Assembly: GCA_001949185.1 (NCBI GenBank)
Contig: BDGG01000013.1
Span: 988,036 to 1,052,035 of the forward strand
Length of the DNA: 64,000 nucleotides
Origin: Ramazzottius varieornatus
Taxonomy: Eukaryota > Tardigrada > Eutardigrada > Parachela > Ramazzottiidae
Direction of reading: 5' to 3'
In this document: in pieces, positions 32,201 through 44,542 of the stretch
Position numbering within the stretch: the first letter of the stretch is position 1
Layout: every line of letters starts with the position of its first letter
Made by a program: the position numbers and the translations under genes
Notes under the pieces: generated by a model
Databases searched by the model: none
Seen by the model: only the letters and a program-made list of their open reading frames with translations
What the model was told of the DNA's origin: nothing

Positions 32201-35120
32201 CCGGAAACCCGTCGAGGTCGTATCAGCTTCCGACATGATGCCCGAATCGTCCGTTTCCTGGTAGGGCCTGGCGTTTCCCCCTTGGGACTCGTAGTAATCC
32301 AGACGAAGCTACGAATATCACCACGACTCATTACTGACCACTTTCGCCATCGAAAGAAAGCTCATACAATCCACCACATTGAAAATGGAGATAATCAAGA
32401 ATTCCATAGATGGTCATACGCCTACTTTGGCTCAAAGATCAGAGGGGGAGTAAGTCCTACTAGGCTTTTGTAATGGCCGCTCGTTTTCGACATCTATCGG
32501 TAACTTTCGTCTCTAATATTGATTGTGCAAACTTTCGCTGTAATTTTTAGTGATCGCTTCGTAGTGTTCAAGGGTCAGTAAGAATGATCATGAGGCGTAC
32601 CCGGCTTCCGATGGTGGTCGGTTGAGCAGTCGCGGGAGCAGAGTAAACCGGGTTACTGTCGCTGCTGGTGCTGCGCTCTTCACGGTGGGAAGGCACGATT
32701 TTCGAAGAGGGGACGGAAGAAACATGGTCGACACTGCTTCGGCGGTTGGCACGACTGGATGTGTCTTCAGTGTCCGAGGAAGAGTTGTTGGAAGAAAGCC
32801 CAAAGGAGCGGTCAATTATCGAGGGCGGATGAGATGGCGCTCCTGTCGTCGATTCAGCCTGTAAAAAAAGGCTCAGTTTGGTAAAGCCAGGTTTGCTGAC
32901 AGCGGGTCCCTTCTAGAAGACCTGAGAGCGTTTCGCACTGGTTCATGAACGATTCATAATTCCGAAGCAAAGCTTTCGACACAGAATTTGAGCGGGAGAG
33001 GATGGACCTTGAGGAGCAAAATGCCCTTCAGCTTTTCCGTTAGCTGTTTTCTGAAAGGCTTAGCACGTGAAGATAGCTGATGCAGTTCGGAAGTGCTGAG
33101 TCAAAGGCCCGATTAGTTGTTTTAATCTTGACAGATAGCCTGCCGTGCTTTCTAGCTTGTAGCGTTAGCTCGTGAGAAGTTTGGAGAAGCTTAAAAGTCA
33201 AGACAAATGGTAGCTTCCCACGTCTCGTGCCGCAGTGTGAGTTCTTCAGCGAGCGTTCTTTCATGAGCAAGGCGAGAAAAGGGGCCTTTTCAAACGTCCC
33301 TTTTCCTCATTGATTTCGTGTCAGTTTTGATTGATACCCACCAAGCTCATCTGGCTCCAACCAGGCACCAGTTCTCCAGAAATGCCACGTGAGACTAACT
33401 CCATGTCTTACGACAGAATCTTCGTCAGACACAATGACAAGTAACGACCGGTCTCAGCTGCGTATCTACTGCAAAATTTCTCGTCTCAGGAAAATACCTC
33501 ATCAAGCTTTCTCACACAGCAGAGACATTGTACCATATTTGCAAGACACCTCGTAAACGTGTACGGATTTTGCTACGGTCGACCGACGAAGGGAACGCAA
33601 TGATTTCCGGTTGATTAAGTCGGGTTATTTATTACCTCCGTGACAGCATGATCGACCTACATATCCTTCGAGCAATTTTCGCTCTTCACCGCGGGATGGT
33701 AATCCACGCACGGGAGAACCCCGTGTGGCTATTTAGACTTTTCATTCCAGCCATGCAAAGCCTTACCTCGTTGGATCGATGGGTGGTGGCCATGGAGCGA
33801 TTACTTTCCGGCACTTCAGCCTCCACTTCTTCCTTAATGACGGTAATGCGTCCCGGTGGGTGTACCTTGATGGGTGATTTCAATATAGAGCTTTTATTGA
33901 CCAGTGGCCTGAGCTGCTGGTCGGTGGTGCTGAAAGAGACGTTGTGCGGTGTGGAGCGACGGCCAGCGCTACCCCGACTGGGAAGTGTGGCGGAAGAGCA
34001 GAGTTGAACGGATGTCCGCTGTTTGGACTGGACATGTCCGTTGGAAGCGGGCTTGGGGGGCGGAGTTGGCTTGGACTCGAGGGTATTCCGTGTCGAGGGC
34101 GGATGTGGCAGAGGGGAAATGCCTGACGGATGTTGTGGTTGATAGGGCGGTGGAAGTAGCGGTGGTGGCACTGATGGCACGTAAGGGTCCCCAACTACAA
34201 AACAGAGATAGCATTCTGAATCAAACCGTGCTGGGTATTGCAGCTAACAGGACGAAACATCAAGCCACTCAAATGGTATGAAGACCGTAGGAAAAGGTAG
34301 GTTGCAGATATCGATCGTTCTTCAATCCGAACCCGAAACCCAACTCGAAATGTACATTTGCCTGGCCAGGATGGATCAGAATTCAGTGGGAAATTGAGCT
34401 GGATTATTTTCTCATGCATGAATGGTTTGATTCTATATGAGGGGATACTTTTCGATGTTCTGTGTTACGTGCATCTGGAGAACGCTTCCTTATCGCTTCG
34501 TTGAGTGAAGTTACGTTGGCGAACAAGTGCCTGTTTGACACATGTCAATTTGACGGGTACGTGGATCCGAGTAAATTTATCTGACGCAGTAAATCAAAGA
34601 GGCTACAAGCGTCTACTTGAAAGATAAAGGAAGAAAGGACTCACAACGTGAAGTGCAAATTCCACTGACTGCTCGAGTTTACCCGTACTCGCGGGCAGCA
34701 GCATACTAGGCCGCGACTAGTTGGCATATTACTTTCGGTCTAGGTTGCTCGCATCAGTTCCCAAAGGTAAACATAAGATCGGCTGTTTGACAACGTTCCT
34801 TAGTTCGCCCACAAAGTAACAAACTAAGCACACACCCGAAAAGGTTTTACGGTCCCACGTTCTGAGGTTGCCCTATTTTGACACTATGTCACGGTATTCA
34901 AATTTCTTTGGTCAATAAACGTTTCCAGCTAAATCTTCGTGAAACCGTCAGAAGGTATACCGTTGGCGGAAGTTGCGGGGCTCGTCGGTGGTTCTTCCGC
35001 CTTCCAGCCATTAGGGCTAATGAGAGGCTCCGACTCGGAATGCGGAACCAAAATAGTCTCATAGTGAACGGCATAATCCTCTTGCTGACTGATACACAGC
35101 GCTTGACACAACTGGCTCAT
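23236..35120 (-). CDS. SRCIN1/KIAA1217: p140Cap/Sickle-tail (AIP3-domain) scaffold protein
   Basis: Seventeen exons on the - strand: 35120-34961, 34194-33767, 32858-32601, 32308-32131, 31902-31829, 31614-31487, 29808-29506, about 29340-29264, 29008-28652, 28477-28376, 28119-27718, 27552-27477, 27386-27303, 26869-26394, 25500-25147, 24065-23677, 23475-23236. They give about 1361 residues with all phases consistent. Family hallmarks: FREETKRAVLPNEITTLDT, then ALFVRAFPKVLTMQYLDS, then YELEDLRDIRDRSVLKI (N-terminal AIP3 part); MERHLANLTGLVQKAL; a coiled coil from YPDAMLMEYLANLQRKIRDM; and IFVKEEPEKLEEMAKRCKKL. Proline-rich stretches occur in exon 2 and near the C-terminus (PPLPPRTRQEALEERHQEL). 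Vertebrate relatives are Src-regulating, actin- and microtubule-linked scaffolds. The start ATG follows an in-frame TGA. An alternative first exon lies at 41963-41834. Confidence 0.88.
24244..24985. mobile_element. TA-flanked foldback transposon remnant (742 bp)
   Basis: Ends are CAGCCTGAGGGGGCCAAGTG continuing ACTACCACCTGTATA on the left and the inverted near copy on the right (35-base arms with about two mismatches), each flanked by TA. A TA target duplication and CAG ends fit a Tc1/mariner-type non-autonomous element. It lies in the intron between 24065 and 25147 of the p140Cap-like gene. No transposase ORF. Confidence 0.75.
25680..26277. mobile_element. TA-flanked foldback transposon remnant (about 600 bp)
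   Basis: Ends are CAGCCCGTTCAAGCAAAG on the left and the inverted CAGCCCGTTCGAGCAAAC on the right, continuing GTCACCAC, both flanked by TA. Different terminal sequence from the 24.2-kb element but the same CAGCC start, so a related family. It lies in the next intron upstream (25501-26393). Confidence 0.75.
27646..27692. repeat. Short palindromic repeat family, copy 4
   Basis: AAGTGGCGCACG at the left and CGTGCGCCACTTG at the right with a 23-base spacer (TTTCCATTGTTACTGGCGAG...). It sits in the 165-base intron between exons 27718-28119 and 27477-27552 of the p140Cap-like gene. Confidence 0.8.
29127..29225. mobile_element. Hairpin element occupying much of a 255-bp intron
   Basis: CAGTGCTGAAAATGCATTCC followed by TTCCGGTGGTCA is repeated inverted at the right (TGACCACCGGAAGGGATGCA then TTTTCAGCGCTG). 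Arms are about 32 bases with few mismatches, with about 35 bases between them. It lies between the exons 28652-29008 and about 29264-29340. Confidence 0.75.
30596..31223. mobile_element. TA-flanked foldback transposon remnant (about 630 bp)
   Basis: Terminal arms TTACCTCCGATAATTT (30598 on) and its exact inverse ending at about 31221, flanked by TA on both sides. Inside, GGCAAGGTTCCTCAAAAGTC (about 30990) is partly inverted at 31165-31195, so the arms extend further with breaks. It lies in the intron 29809-31486. Confidence 0.7.
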
Positions 35121-35391
35121 GTCAGACGATCACGCATTACAGCATAGTTCAAGATATGATTTAAACGATAATTCCACATAAATTTTCCTCTTGGTAATCA
35201 CCGACATTCGGGAGAAAATAACGCCATATACAGAACGAGGAAACGTTTCCGACAAAATAGGGGGAAGATCGGCGGGAAACGTTGTTCAAAAACTTGGAAG
35301 AGGGCCGAACGATGGGGAAGAAATGTTTTATTCAGCGTTAACCAACCAAGGACAGGAAAAGGATCAAATGATCATTTTCAATCCTATCAAT

Positions 35392-35742
35392 ATGCGAGGG
35401 GCATGTCTGGCTGCTTGTGTCTATTTGGTGTTTGCAAACATGGCAGGAGCGAGTGTACAGCCAGCGCCTGCAGACACTTTCTTCCACACGTACATTGCGC
35501 AGAGTCCCTCAAAGATGCGGGGGATCGTGACAGGCCATTTGCATATACATGGACTTCGACGTGCCGTGTTATACAGTAACGGGAAGGAAGTAACGGCTAC
35601 GGGCAGGCCTCTTCCCGTTTTGTGCTCTATTGGACGATTGAAGGACGGCTTGACAATGTGTCGGGTCAAATCGATCACCTCCTTCCTGTGGCTTGTCCCT
35701 GCTGAGATCCAGGCAATTCAATGTCCATCAAGACGTGTATGA
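35392..35742 (+). CDS. Candidate small secreted protein, nested antisense in an intron
   Basis: From ATG 35392 a typical signal peptide (MRGACLAACVYLVFANMAGA) precedes about 95 residues with FHTYIAQSPSKMRGIVTGHL, GRPLPVLCSIGRL and two to three Cys. The frame stays open upstream to about 35191 without a better start, and ATG 35368 is also possible. It runs opposite to the p140Cap-like gene, inside the intron of its longer transcript, just 5' of the short form's first exon. No family recognised. A splice donor-like GTATGA overlaps the last codons, so there may be a further exon. Confidence 0.4.
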   Translation: MRGACLAACVYLVFANMAGASVQPAPADTFFHTYIAQSPSKMRGIVTGHLHIHGLRRAVLYSNGKEVTATGRPLPVLCSIGRLKDGLTMCRVKSITSFLWLVPAEIQAIQCPSRRV

Positions 35743-38700
35743 ACTGCCATCAATACGCGTCCATTACCCTAGACTGCAAAACTTCCGTGTAGATCACACC
35801 TACTTTTCCCGTCCTGCAAACCTCGGAAAATAACCCACAGGCATTTCAAGATTGAAGCGGGGCATTTCTGTGTTTTTTTCCTGGAAGGAAATGTTATTCG
35901 AAGCCCAGTTCGTTTTGGGTTTGTTAGCCGGATGACTTAGTGGGTGGAGGGGTAGAGAGATAGTTTGAGGCAGATCTTAATGGAACAGCGTTGCGGATTA
36001 GGGACTTTCAATTGAAGATCAATACAAAATGCATTATCGTTTGGTTTATCGGGTGAAAAATTAGTGGATCAAACGGAGAGAAACAGGGCCACTAATATTT
36101 GAGGAAAAGCCCAGAGGGACTTGCATGGAATATTTATTCGTTGCGTTAATCAACTGGAGCTGACTATGCCAGGCAATAGACTTCTTTGTGTCCACTCCGG
36201 CCAAGTACATGTACCATCTTTGCGGCGACAAAAAGTTAACCCTATACAGATTCTGAACACGACACAGTCTCAATATATTCTACAGGGCAGTCAACCTCCG
36301 AGCTCTACTGAGTGAATCTCTAGCTGGATGATCGTTTAAACCTTCTTCTACAGTGGGCCGTAATGTTGGACTCATGGGCCAACTTATGCAAGGTTGAAAG
36401 CTCAGCGTTGCTGTCTTCGACACAACAGAGTCGTAAATTTTTGCCGAAGATACTGCGATCGATAGCCGAGACCTAGCAGGGAAGAACCAGTACCTGGCTT
36501 TGCGGGGCGTCTGTTGAATATTGATCCGCGGTTTTCCGGGCTGGCGAACCGCGAACTCGCACCGCTACAATTATTCCCGTTATTCCTGTGCAAGTGAGAC
36601 GTCAGTGAAGACCACATTCGCTCGGGTACAAATAACAAGCCAAATCAAGACGGCCAGTACGCATCGATCGATGTTAATCAGCAGCGTGATTACTCCCGTG
36701 TTTTACTCGGGTTTTTTAGGAAGAGGATTCAGGAAGTTGATGATACTCTGACTTTTGGATATCCGTTCAACCCTCGCCGCAGTACACGTATGCCACATCA
36801 CAAGGACAAGACAGATATCGGGGAAAAACGTCACATGATTTCGCCACTAGTGAGGAAAGAGCAACAAACATGAACTCGAATAAAATGACCGGCAAATACG
36901 CAAATAACAGCCTCGGTTCGCTCCATGGATTTTTATGGAGCCATTAGATTTTATAATCGTCGTACGGTGCTCCGCGCTGTGACTTCTCTCGCTTGGAACT
37001 ACATGGTGCCGGTCCATTTCCAGGCATCATCAAAGCGCAACCCAGCTGTTAGATCAGCACCTGAACCATTCCACCACACCAGGGATGAATGGAAAGTATC
37101 ATGTTGTCCCCGCCCACAAAAACATAATGCAGACTTCAATCCACAACGTTCTATCCACCAGTTCAATCCAGATGCAATCACAGTTCAGTTTAAATTAGTA
37201 CATAGCCCAGCTGAACACGATCAAGTGATCAAAGCACCAAGCGCCCAGTATGTCGACACTGAAGTTGCCATATTTCCACGATATCTGTAAACTCTTGATA
37301 ATGCTTTCACCATGAGTAATGATGGAACATATGACAAATCTCTGACGATTGAATATCGCTGACGTTGGAATCTCCAATTAGAATTTTCTGAAACAGTAAT
37401 CAATTGAGCGTAATTGTGGCAGGTTGAAGGAAACAGAGATGTAGGCAATTCCCTTCCTCCTCGGAAATTCAAATCACGAACAGAAAGATTCTTTCACCGC
37501 AAAGTCGCGACCTCGACGCAGCAAGAGGCATTTTATTAATGCAGCTGTTGCGATACAGAAGAAAATATACTAGTGTTCGAACCCGGCGATTGATGGTCCA
37601 GAAGAGCGAGCACGCAGCGAGGAGCCAGCCTGGCAGGCTTTTAAGTGCAGATCATAATACCCAGACATAATGATGACATTGACAATTGCTAATGACATGC
37701 CTTCCAGATAATCCGCCGTCTCTCCGCTCTTGTATCATGAACTACTCCTCAAGCCTCTGTCTAGGTCTCCGCTCAAGACGAGGAGCCAGACATGCGACGA
37801 GCTAAGCTGAAGGTGCGTTAAAGACTTATAAGATGTTCGATTGTCACTCAAGCTCTTCGGCCTCCGCAGAACATCACATCCTGTGTGCATAGCGCCAACA
37901 GTACAACCTTTGTTCGACAGCTTGATGAACTGTCTTCATGGGAAACCTAGAGAATACAGCACTAATCTAATTTCGGCCGTGTATTTTGAAGTCGCTACTG
38001 CATGTACGGGACAGAGAATGTGCTTGCGCAGCGTCGTTCGGTGCGCTGAGAGAAGAAATCTAGGGTAGGGTTATATGATAGATAGGAAGGGGGAAATATG
38101 GGAAGCTTTGGGGTAATCACGAAGCGTGTGGAAGGTAGTGTTTTGGTGCCGCCGTAACTATACATATGCGTTGAGTTTCTATTGAAAGACCTAAACTGAA
38201 AAGCCAACTATACGGAAACCAGGGATTGCTACTGTGTAAACATTCATCCTACAGTACAACCGTACTGCTCTACCACCGCTTAGTTAAATTAAGATTTGAA
38301 GATGAAGTGATGATAAGTAGTACACTCTAAATATAGCGTACAAATGAGCAGCGAACTGGAGAGCTGGTCTCGTGGAACTCATCGAGTCGAACGGAGCAAG
38401 CAATTAGAAGTACCATCTCCGCCTCACCAGCCGTCTTCGACCAAAAACGTTGTGCTCATCCGTTTTGAAACACTTAATGATCGAACATAAGATAGGCCTT
38501 CTGACGGCAATGGGCATTTGGGCTTTGGCGCGGCAGGAACCGGCGAAGAAGCATTGCGCAACGAACTATTTACCGGCTAGTCTTTATCAGCGTTACCCAC
38601 TCAGAAAATATTAAAGGCTTTCTGGACTTAGGAGGGGCTCAGGTTCTAGCCCCCGACAGTTGACATAACGGCGCGGAAGGTTGTTCGAGACGTCACGGTC

Positions 38701-41700
38701 TTCGGAGCGAGCCAGACAAAATCCAGCCGCCCAGTATTGTATTCAGTCTGGGCATAATTTTCGAACTTATTGATCAATCAAGCAACACATTTCAGAAGAC
38801 CGATATCGAAAACTGATACAAAAACTGGGTTACAAGAGCCACTATTCGCTTTTCAGTCTCAGTGGACCAGCTGTGCTTGATTGATTGAAACGACGAAATT
38901 TTTTCCCAAGACTGAAAACAACTTTGCAGCCGCCGAAGAGCGGAAATGCTTGTTGAAAAGGCCTTTTGACTAATGACATTTCCGGAAGTCGCCAAGATGC
39001 CGGCGAAATGAGCAAGAGGAGCGTACAGAGTTAAGATATGTGATACGCTCTAACTTAAGAAGGAATTCAAGATGCGATCAAGCGAGGCGTGGTGCTTGCC
39101 TAACTGAATATACGGAACCACACTTCCTGTCAGCTTCAATTTCCCGCGACACGTTGCGCTATTCGAGCCTTTAATTCTTTTCGTACCCTGGCTCATCTGT
39201 GAGGTCTTTGCAGACCGAGAAGCGGCCTTCGACATGCAACGTTATGCCCGAAGAAACGCACTGATGTAATGGCCGCATGGTTGACTGCCATCGAAAAATT
39301 TTTCCAGATGTGTTCAAGCGACACTATTTTCGACATTAACATGATCCTCAAGATTTGCAGGCGTACATGTTGCGTCAGAGAAAATGCAGGGGGAAACTGG
39401 AGAGCCGCAACAACCAGCCGAACATTTGATGGGTCCGTTGGCTGCTCTATTCAAACAGCCAAAAGATGTTCCGGTGAATGGATGAGCAAAGTGAGTCCAC
39501 TTCAACGTCCAGCCCGGAACACCGCCATAAAAACTACTAAGCTTTTTCGGCTTTGCATCAAACGCGGGTCATACGAGTACCATAATTCCACTGAATATTC
39601 GATTTGCTCGAGCCAGATATGCCACACAACTACGATCATGCCAACCCAATTTGCTACGTGCACATATGTGTTTTTCACATGATTCCTCGCGAACATGTAC
39701 CCAATGATTGAAAATTTAGACGTTGAGGTCTAACAGAACTTCTGCGGACTTCGTAGCTGGAAACAGTTACAGTATGATAAAACCTTCCTGATCCCAAGGG
39801 AATTCCAAGGTGGCTTGTTATAATTACTATTGGTCGATTCAGGGACGCTCTATTCGCCATCGCTACAACAGCCTTGTACAGTATACATATAAGCGAGACA
39901 GTCCAAATCATTAGCGGTTACCGGATCACACCCCCTCGTCAACGTCTCATAGAAGTCATCCCTGCCACGGCGTCTTACCTTTGAACGGATTTCAGGACAC
40001 GATTTCCAATATGGTTTAACCCGCAAATTAGTATCCAGAGATCGAAGATCAGAACCCGTGGAGTTTGTAGGTCCGAACCAAGTGGAGTGCGGACGAGCAC
40101 AGTGAGAAAGATTCAACAGTTGCACTGCGAGACGACAAAAAAGGTCGGTAGATCCCAACCAACGATAATCCAAGCCTCGACAAAGATGGATGGTGGATCT
40201 CAAGATCTGCTCTGACGACTTTTTCAATCACGACGGAAAGCTGCCATGACAGGATGACGAGAGTACGGACAAACTCAGAGTGATGTATCTGTGGCGGCGC
40301 CACTTGTGCTGCGCCAGTCGAACCTCCTTCTGGCTAGTGTACACATACTTGCGCGAGGACCTTCAGTGCAAGGAGCTCTCTGAAGAGTACTACAGTCCAC
40401 ATCAGACGACCATTAAGTGCCGATGGATTTAGAAACTGTCAGCAGCACTTTGCCTTGTTGATTATAGAGCAGCTTCTTCCTAACTTCTTCCCAATTGCTA
40501 TCATGAAGAACCATGATTGGGCCGCCGCCCGGATGGCAAAAATACCACCAATCAGTATCAGTGAAACCCAGGTACGCAGTTCTAAACCTACAGTTTTCTT
40601 GCTTATGCGCTTCATAGAGTTGCTGTTCAAATTCGAACGCTTAACATTTTTCTACCCTTGCTTCGACATCTCCAGCAAATTTCATACTACGGAAGCTTCC
40701 GTAGGAAGCAAACGGCGTGTAACTGGCGAATATTCGAATATCACAAGTGTGCAGAAGACTGCGTAAACATGGCCACATTTTCCACATTCTACAGCGGGCT
40801 TTTCACTGGCTCCCAGCTGTGTCTACTTTCCAGTAAACAATCTCGGCTGGTACGCATTTGTGTCTTCAGTTCTTCCTCGACATCAGAACACTCGCATATT
40901 TCGTATGAAACCGTAGAAAACAGTTGAGAAATTGCCAAAACTGCCTCAGCAATAACAACAAAACTTACAACGAATTTGTGTCCACCGTATTTGGTTCCAT
41001 CAAATTTTTAGAGCCACAATCAGCATTGAGTGGTTGCCGTTAAAACTTACAACCACGTAATAAATACTTTGGCCGGACACAAAAGTGGACAAAGTGTTGT
41101 CAGAGACAAGAATATCTATTAATGAATCTGACATTCGCAACGGGATATCGCTTTGAGAACGCCGTGTGTCCCCCACTTCATCATATCATCATTCATATCG
41201 TATCACTTCCTTCCCATCACTCCTCAAAGATATCCATACCGACATTCTGCCCAGCTCATTCACAGCACCACACTCTCTACATCAATTCTGACTGGTCGAC
41301 ACTGACCAGGTAGAATTCCGATCATCAAAATAGCCAACGGCGCCGCGATTACCAGGAAGCCATACAGCGCTAAACGGCACAACGGATTAATTCTCAAACA
41401 CCTTCGTAACCGCAACTGTCAATTATTTTTCACATCAACCCTATAGTTACTCAATATTCATCGAAACACGTCATGAAATGTCAAATATTAATGACAAATG
41501 TTGGACTAATTTTGTGGTGTTCAGAGCGTACATCACGAGCAAGATAGAAGAGAATTTCTCAGCTTCAGCTCACCCGGATCAATTTCCTGTTTTTCTGAAT
41601 ATTTTGTCAAGTGTCTGCATATTATCTTTCTTCTCATACTGTGGAATTTTGAAGTTGCATGCCCGGTTCATGAGAGAATCGGTTGTGACGTCGGCAGATG

Positions 41701-41833
41701 GCTTCGCCCAGATCGTTAATTCAAGTGACGCACGTTTTCATTGAGGTTGGCTGGCAGCGTGCGCCACTGGGGAAACGAACTGGGCGATCACATTTGCGAT
41801 GTCCTAGCTAACTCGTCTATAATTTCGACTTAC
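35743..41833. other. Long intron / intergenic stretch, no supported gene
   Basis: About 6 kb between the two alternative first exons of the p140Cap-like gene. Several ORFs of 60-140 codons exist. Examples are 39050-39235 (-), a segment near 39355-39486 (+) reading MQGETGEPQQPAEHLMGPLA, 39850-40227 (-) and a hydrophobic segment at 40455-40580 (+). None has a start, splice sites and family match together. One short palindromic repeat copy lies at 41722-41769. Confidence 0.45.
41722..41769. repeat. Short palindromic repeat family, copy 5
   Basis: CAAGTGACGCACG at the left and CGTGCGCCACTGG at the right, just downstream of the donor of the alternative first exon. One arm base differs from consensus (GTGACG). 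Confidence 0.7.
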
Positions 41834-41963
41834 CTCCTAATAGTTTCCTCCGTATGAGTTTGATGAATCCGTTTTTTGGTGGCAAGGGTGGTGCTTGCGG
41901 GAAGCTGTCTTGATCATGGGGTGAAGGACCATAGATGTTGTGTTCGGACGGAAGACGGCTCAT
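41834..41963 (-). CDS. SRCIN1/KIAA1217: Alternative first coding exon of the p140Cap-like gene
   Basis: On the - strand an ATG at 41963 opens MSRLPSEHNIYGPSPHDQDS, then a proline-rich stretch (FPQAPPLPPKNG) and a basic end IKLIRRKLLG, followed by a consensus donor GGTAAGT. The exon ends in phase 1. This is exactly what the second exon of the p140Cap-like gene (34194-33767, starting TT in phase 1) needs, and it makes the junction Gly-Val. Used this way the product is about 1351 residues and the first intron is about 7.6 kb. The link is inference from strand, phase and lack of another acceptor gene. Confidence 0.5.
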
Positions 41964-44542
41964 GGTGAAATGCTTGAAAATGTCGACTTTCATTCTGAAG
42001 AAGATGGTTGAGGCGCTATTCCTGTCAGGGACAACATTACGGCAATTGACAATTGGATAATCGATTTCATATTCCACATACGGGATGGAGAATATGGCCA
42101 CAGCGTGGCTCTTCCCTTTTGCCCAGTCAACAAAGCAAATATGTACTTACCCGACAAAAACGGCGGCGGGATGACACGCTAGCGAGCAAGAACAGGACAG
42201 GAAGAAATTAGCTCCGGCTTCTCTTCTGGATGTGGTTTCGTAGGATGAATAACAGAAATCATCGCCAGACGGGAACCACCAAAGTAGCAATTATATGGCA
42301 GTACACATAAAAAGTGTAAATTCAAATATCAAATCTGTGTCACTTTCACAACTTCCTGCCCCATCGTTTCCATTCTCCCACTGGATGAAATCGATGATGC
42401 AGTTCACTCTCGATAATCAACTCGAGAATCCACCTGCAAAACGTGTTCGGTTATAATCAGATTACACCGATATCGGTACATTACTCCATTAAAATGGAAA
42501 TTTCCTGAATAATATCGTAACAGAATGTACCAAGACAGGATCGAGTTACTTTCAGGCATCGACACCGCGAAAATGTTCAATAATAACGCATTATGAGCGA
42601 AACTTATTCCGAATAAAGAACGCGTAAGCGGAAACTAGCAAACTTTTCGAAAGATCGTCCGAATGAAACAGTGGATTAGAGTGTCTCACCCAGTTGTGCC
42701 TTTCGCGTGCTTGACGTTTGGCCCGAAGCTTTGGAGCCTGATGAACAAAAGGAAACAAGGAGAAGGCTCGTTAAGGATAACAATGGAAACAGTGACTATC
42801 GGGGATGGTGGACAGTGGGCAGGGTACGGGGCTAGTATTATGTGAAGAGGCCACACAGTGCAAATACAAAACCAGACAGAGAAAGCACACAGACACACAC
42901 CACCGGTCACTCCAGCCTGCTCCTGCTGGGCTTGTGCCGGCCTACTGGTCAGCTAGAAGCCAGATGGATAGGCTGTTGCTTCCAGCAGGCAGAGCAACTG
43001 GAACGCCGGCTGAAAGGCAAGCCTGCACAGAGGAGCAAGTTGCCAGACACATATGGCCGCTGTTAAAATTTCTCCTCTAAAGCCATAAAAGCAACAAGTG
43101 ATAAGATTAAAGTGTTCGTACTCTTGATGGTCGTAAATGCACCCATCAAAATGCCGGAATTTGCCACAGAAAACTTTGCGGTACCAAGTCTAGTTTAACT
43201 TGAGTGCTGTCTGCTGCACTGTAGGAACACACAGTTTCCTGTTTTGTCGAATCCTTGATCCGGTACAGCGCGAGTACGAGTATGAGTACTTACTGGGGGA
43301 TCGAAAAAAACGGACAACCGCTGATGTGCATAGTACAGGTTGAGTCATAATGTTTCGACCGATTTTGAACTTTTGCAGAAAATTCAGTATCTATTCTTCT
43401 GCCTCCGAATTTCTTCCTTGGGTAGCCTAAACATCTAAGATTATCCTTAAAGGATTTGGTAATGCTTGTCCGCATCTGAAAAATCATGCAGAAAAAAACC
43501 TCGAAAGACCGGAAAACACCCCTCGACTGAGTCGACTCTACTTGACGCTCAAGATTGAAACTCTGCCTGAGCCAATCTATCCATTCTATCGCTCATTCGA
43601 TAGACAGACCTTTGGGCTATTGATTCCATGTACACATTTTAAAAACATCGTCTTAGGTTTGGCCAAAAAACATTAGACTTTAGTGGTTACTTCTCGGCCA
43701 GATATTCCTGAATTATTCAAAACTACTGCGGCTGCCGAGTTAAAGCGCTGCACTCTTCATGTGATTTCCGACTGATAAGCTTTTGCCTATACTTGTAATT
43801 AGAATATTGTTTGATATTTTTAATTCTCTCAAAAGCGAAAAACTGAAGAAAAGCAGAATTGTTTTCACTGCAGTCATCCAGTTGACTGCTCTAGAGGAGA
43901 CCTCGGAGACACATCTTGAGACTACTAAATTTCGTCTAACGACTCAAACCCTCGTGGACAGACTAGCCTTGGCGATAAAGTTTTGGAACCTTCGTTTAGC
44001 AGCAAACAAATTCCAAGTATACCGAGTTCATGGTCCAAAAGGTACCCTGATTTCGGGGTCGCTGAAACGGGTCAACGCTGAGTTTCCCCAGTTCGAAATC
44101 GGTCGAAGTATTGTGAATCAACCTGTAGGTCCGTGGAAAAAGCGTGGGGAAGCAGCGGCCCAGTGAGAGCCAGCATATGGCGTACCCGCGTCCACTCCAG
44201 TCTAGAAACCGAAGTAAATCTCGTATATTTTGATACATGAATTCGGGGTTTGAACTCGGTTGCACTGGATTGAATCTACCAACTACTGTACTTCGGCACC
44301 ATCGGCTGTAACGTTTCTACATCCTTTGACCACAGTCACGTTCTACGGAGTTCCACGAAGAAATTACTGTAGTCCAGTTGTTCGAGGAGTAAGGAAGTGC
44401 AGAAGGTCCGAGTGACAGATTTCCTGATCCCCACACAGTCCGGTGACTTCGATCTTGAAGTCGAGCTGACTGACCCGGAATGGGATTGTGAAAAAGGACT
44501 GCAGGGTACTATACGTGGCACACCCTAGTTCCCAGAACCGTC
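41964..44542. other. No supported gene
   Basis: Upstream region of the long p140Cap-like transcript. The longest ORF (43783-44166, +, 127 codons) shows no recognisable motif. No long inverted repeat was seen. The segment near 44385-44520 can read VRVTDFLIPTQSGDFDLEVE in one frame, which may belong to the following Tctex1-like fragment. Confidence 0.4.

Noticed and set aside
33648-34281. ORFs on the + strand, 110-119 codons
   Set aside because: Shadow of the proline-rich exon 33767-34194; the - strand frame has matched splice phases and motif context.
36925-37290. 121-codon ORF on the + strand
   Set aside because: No motif, no splice context, ordinary length for chance in 6 kb of non-coding DNA.
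37520-37620. Possible tRNA (GTTCGAACC-like T loop) near 37575
   Set aside because: No A-box, acceptor stem or anticodon arm at the right distance on either strand.
39269-39490. ORF MAAWLTAIEKFFQM and following segment AEHLMGPLAALFKQP
   Set aside because: Two plausible pieces in different frames with an acceptor between, but no donor for the first and no homology; left as unsupported.
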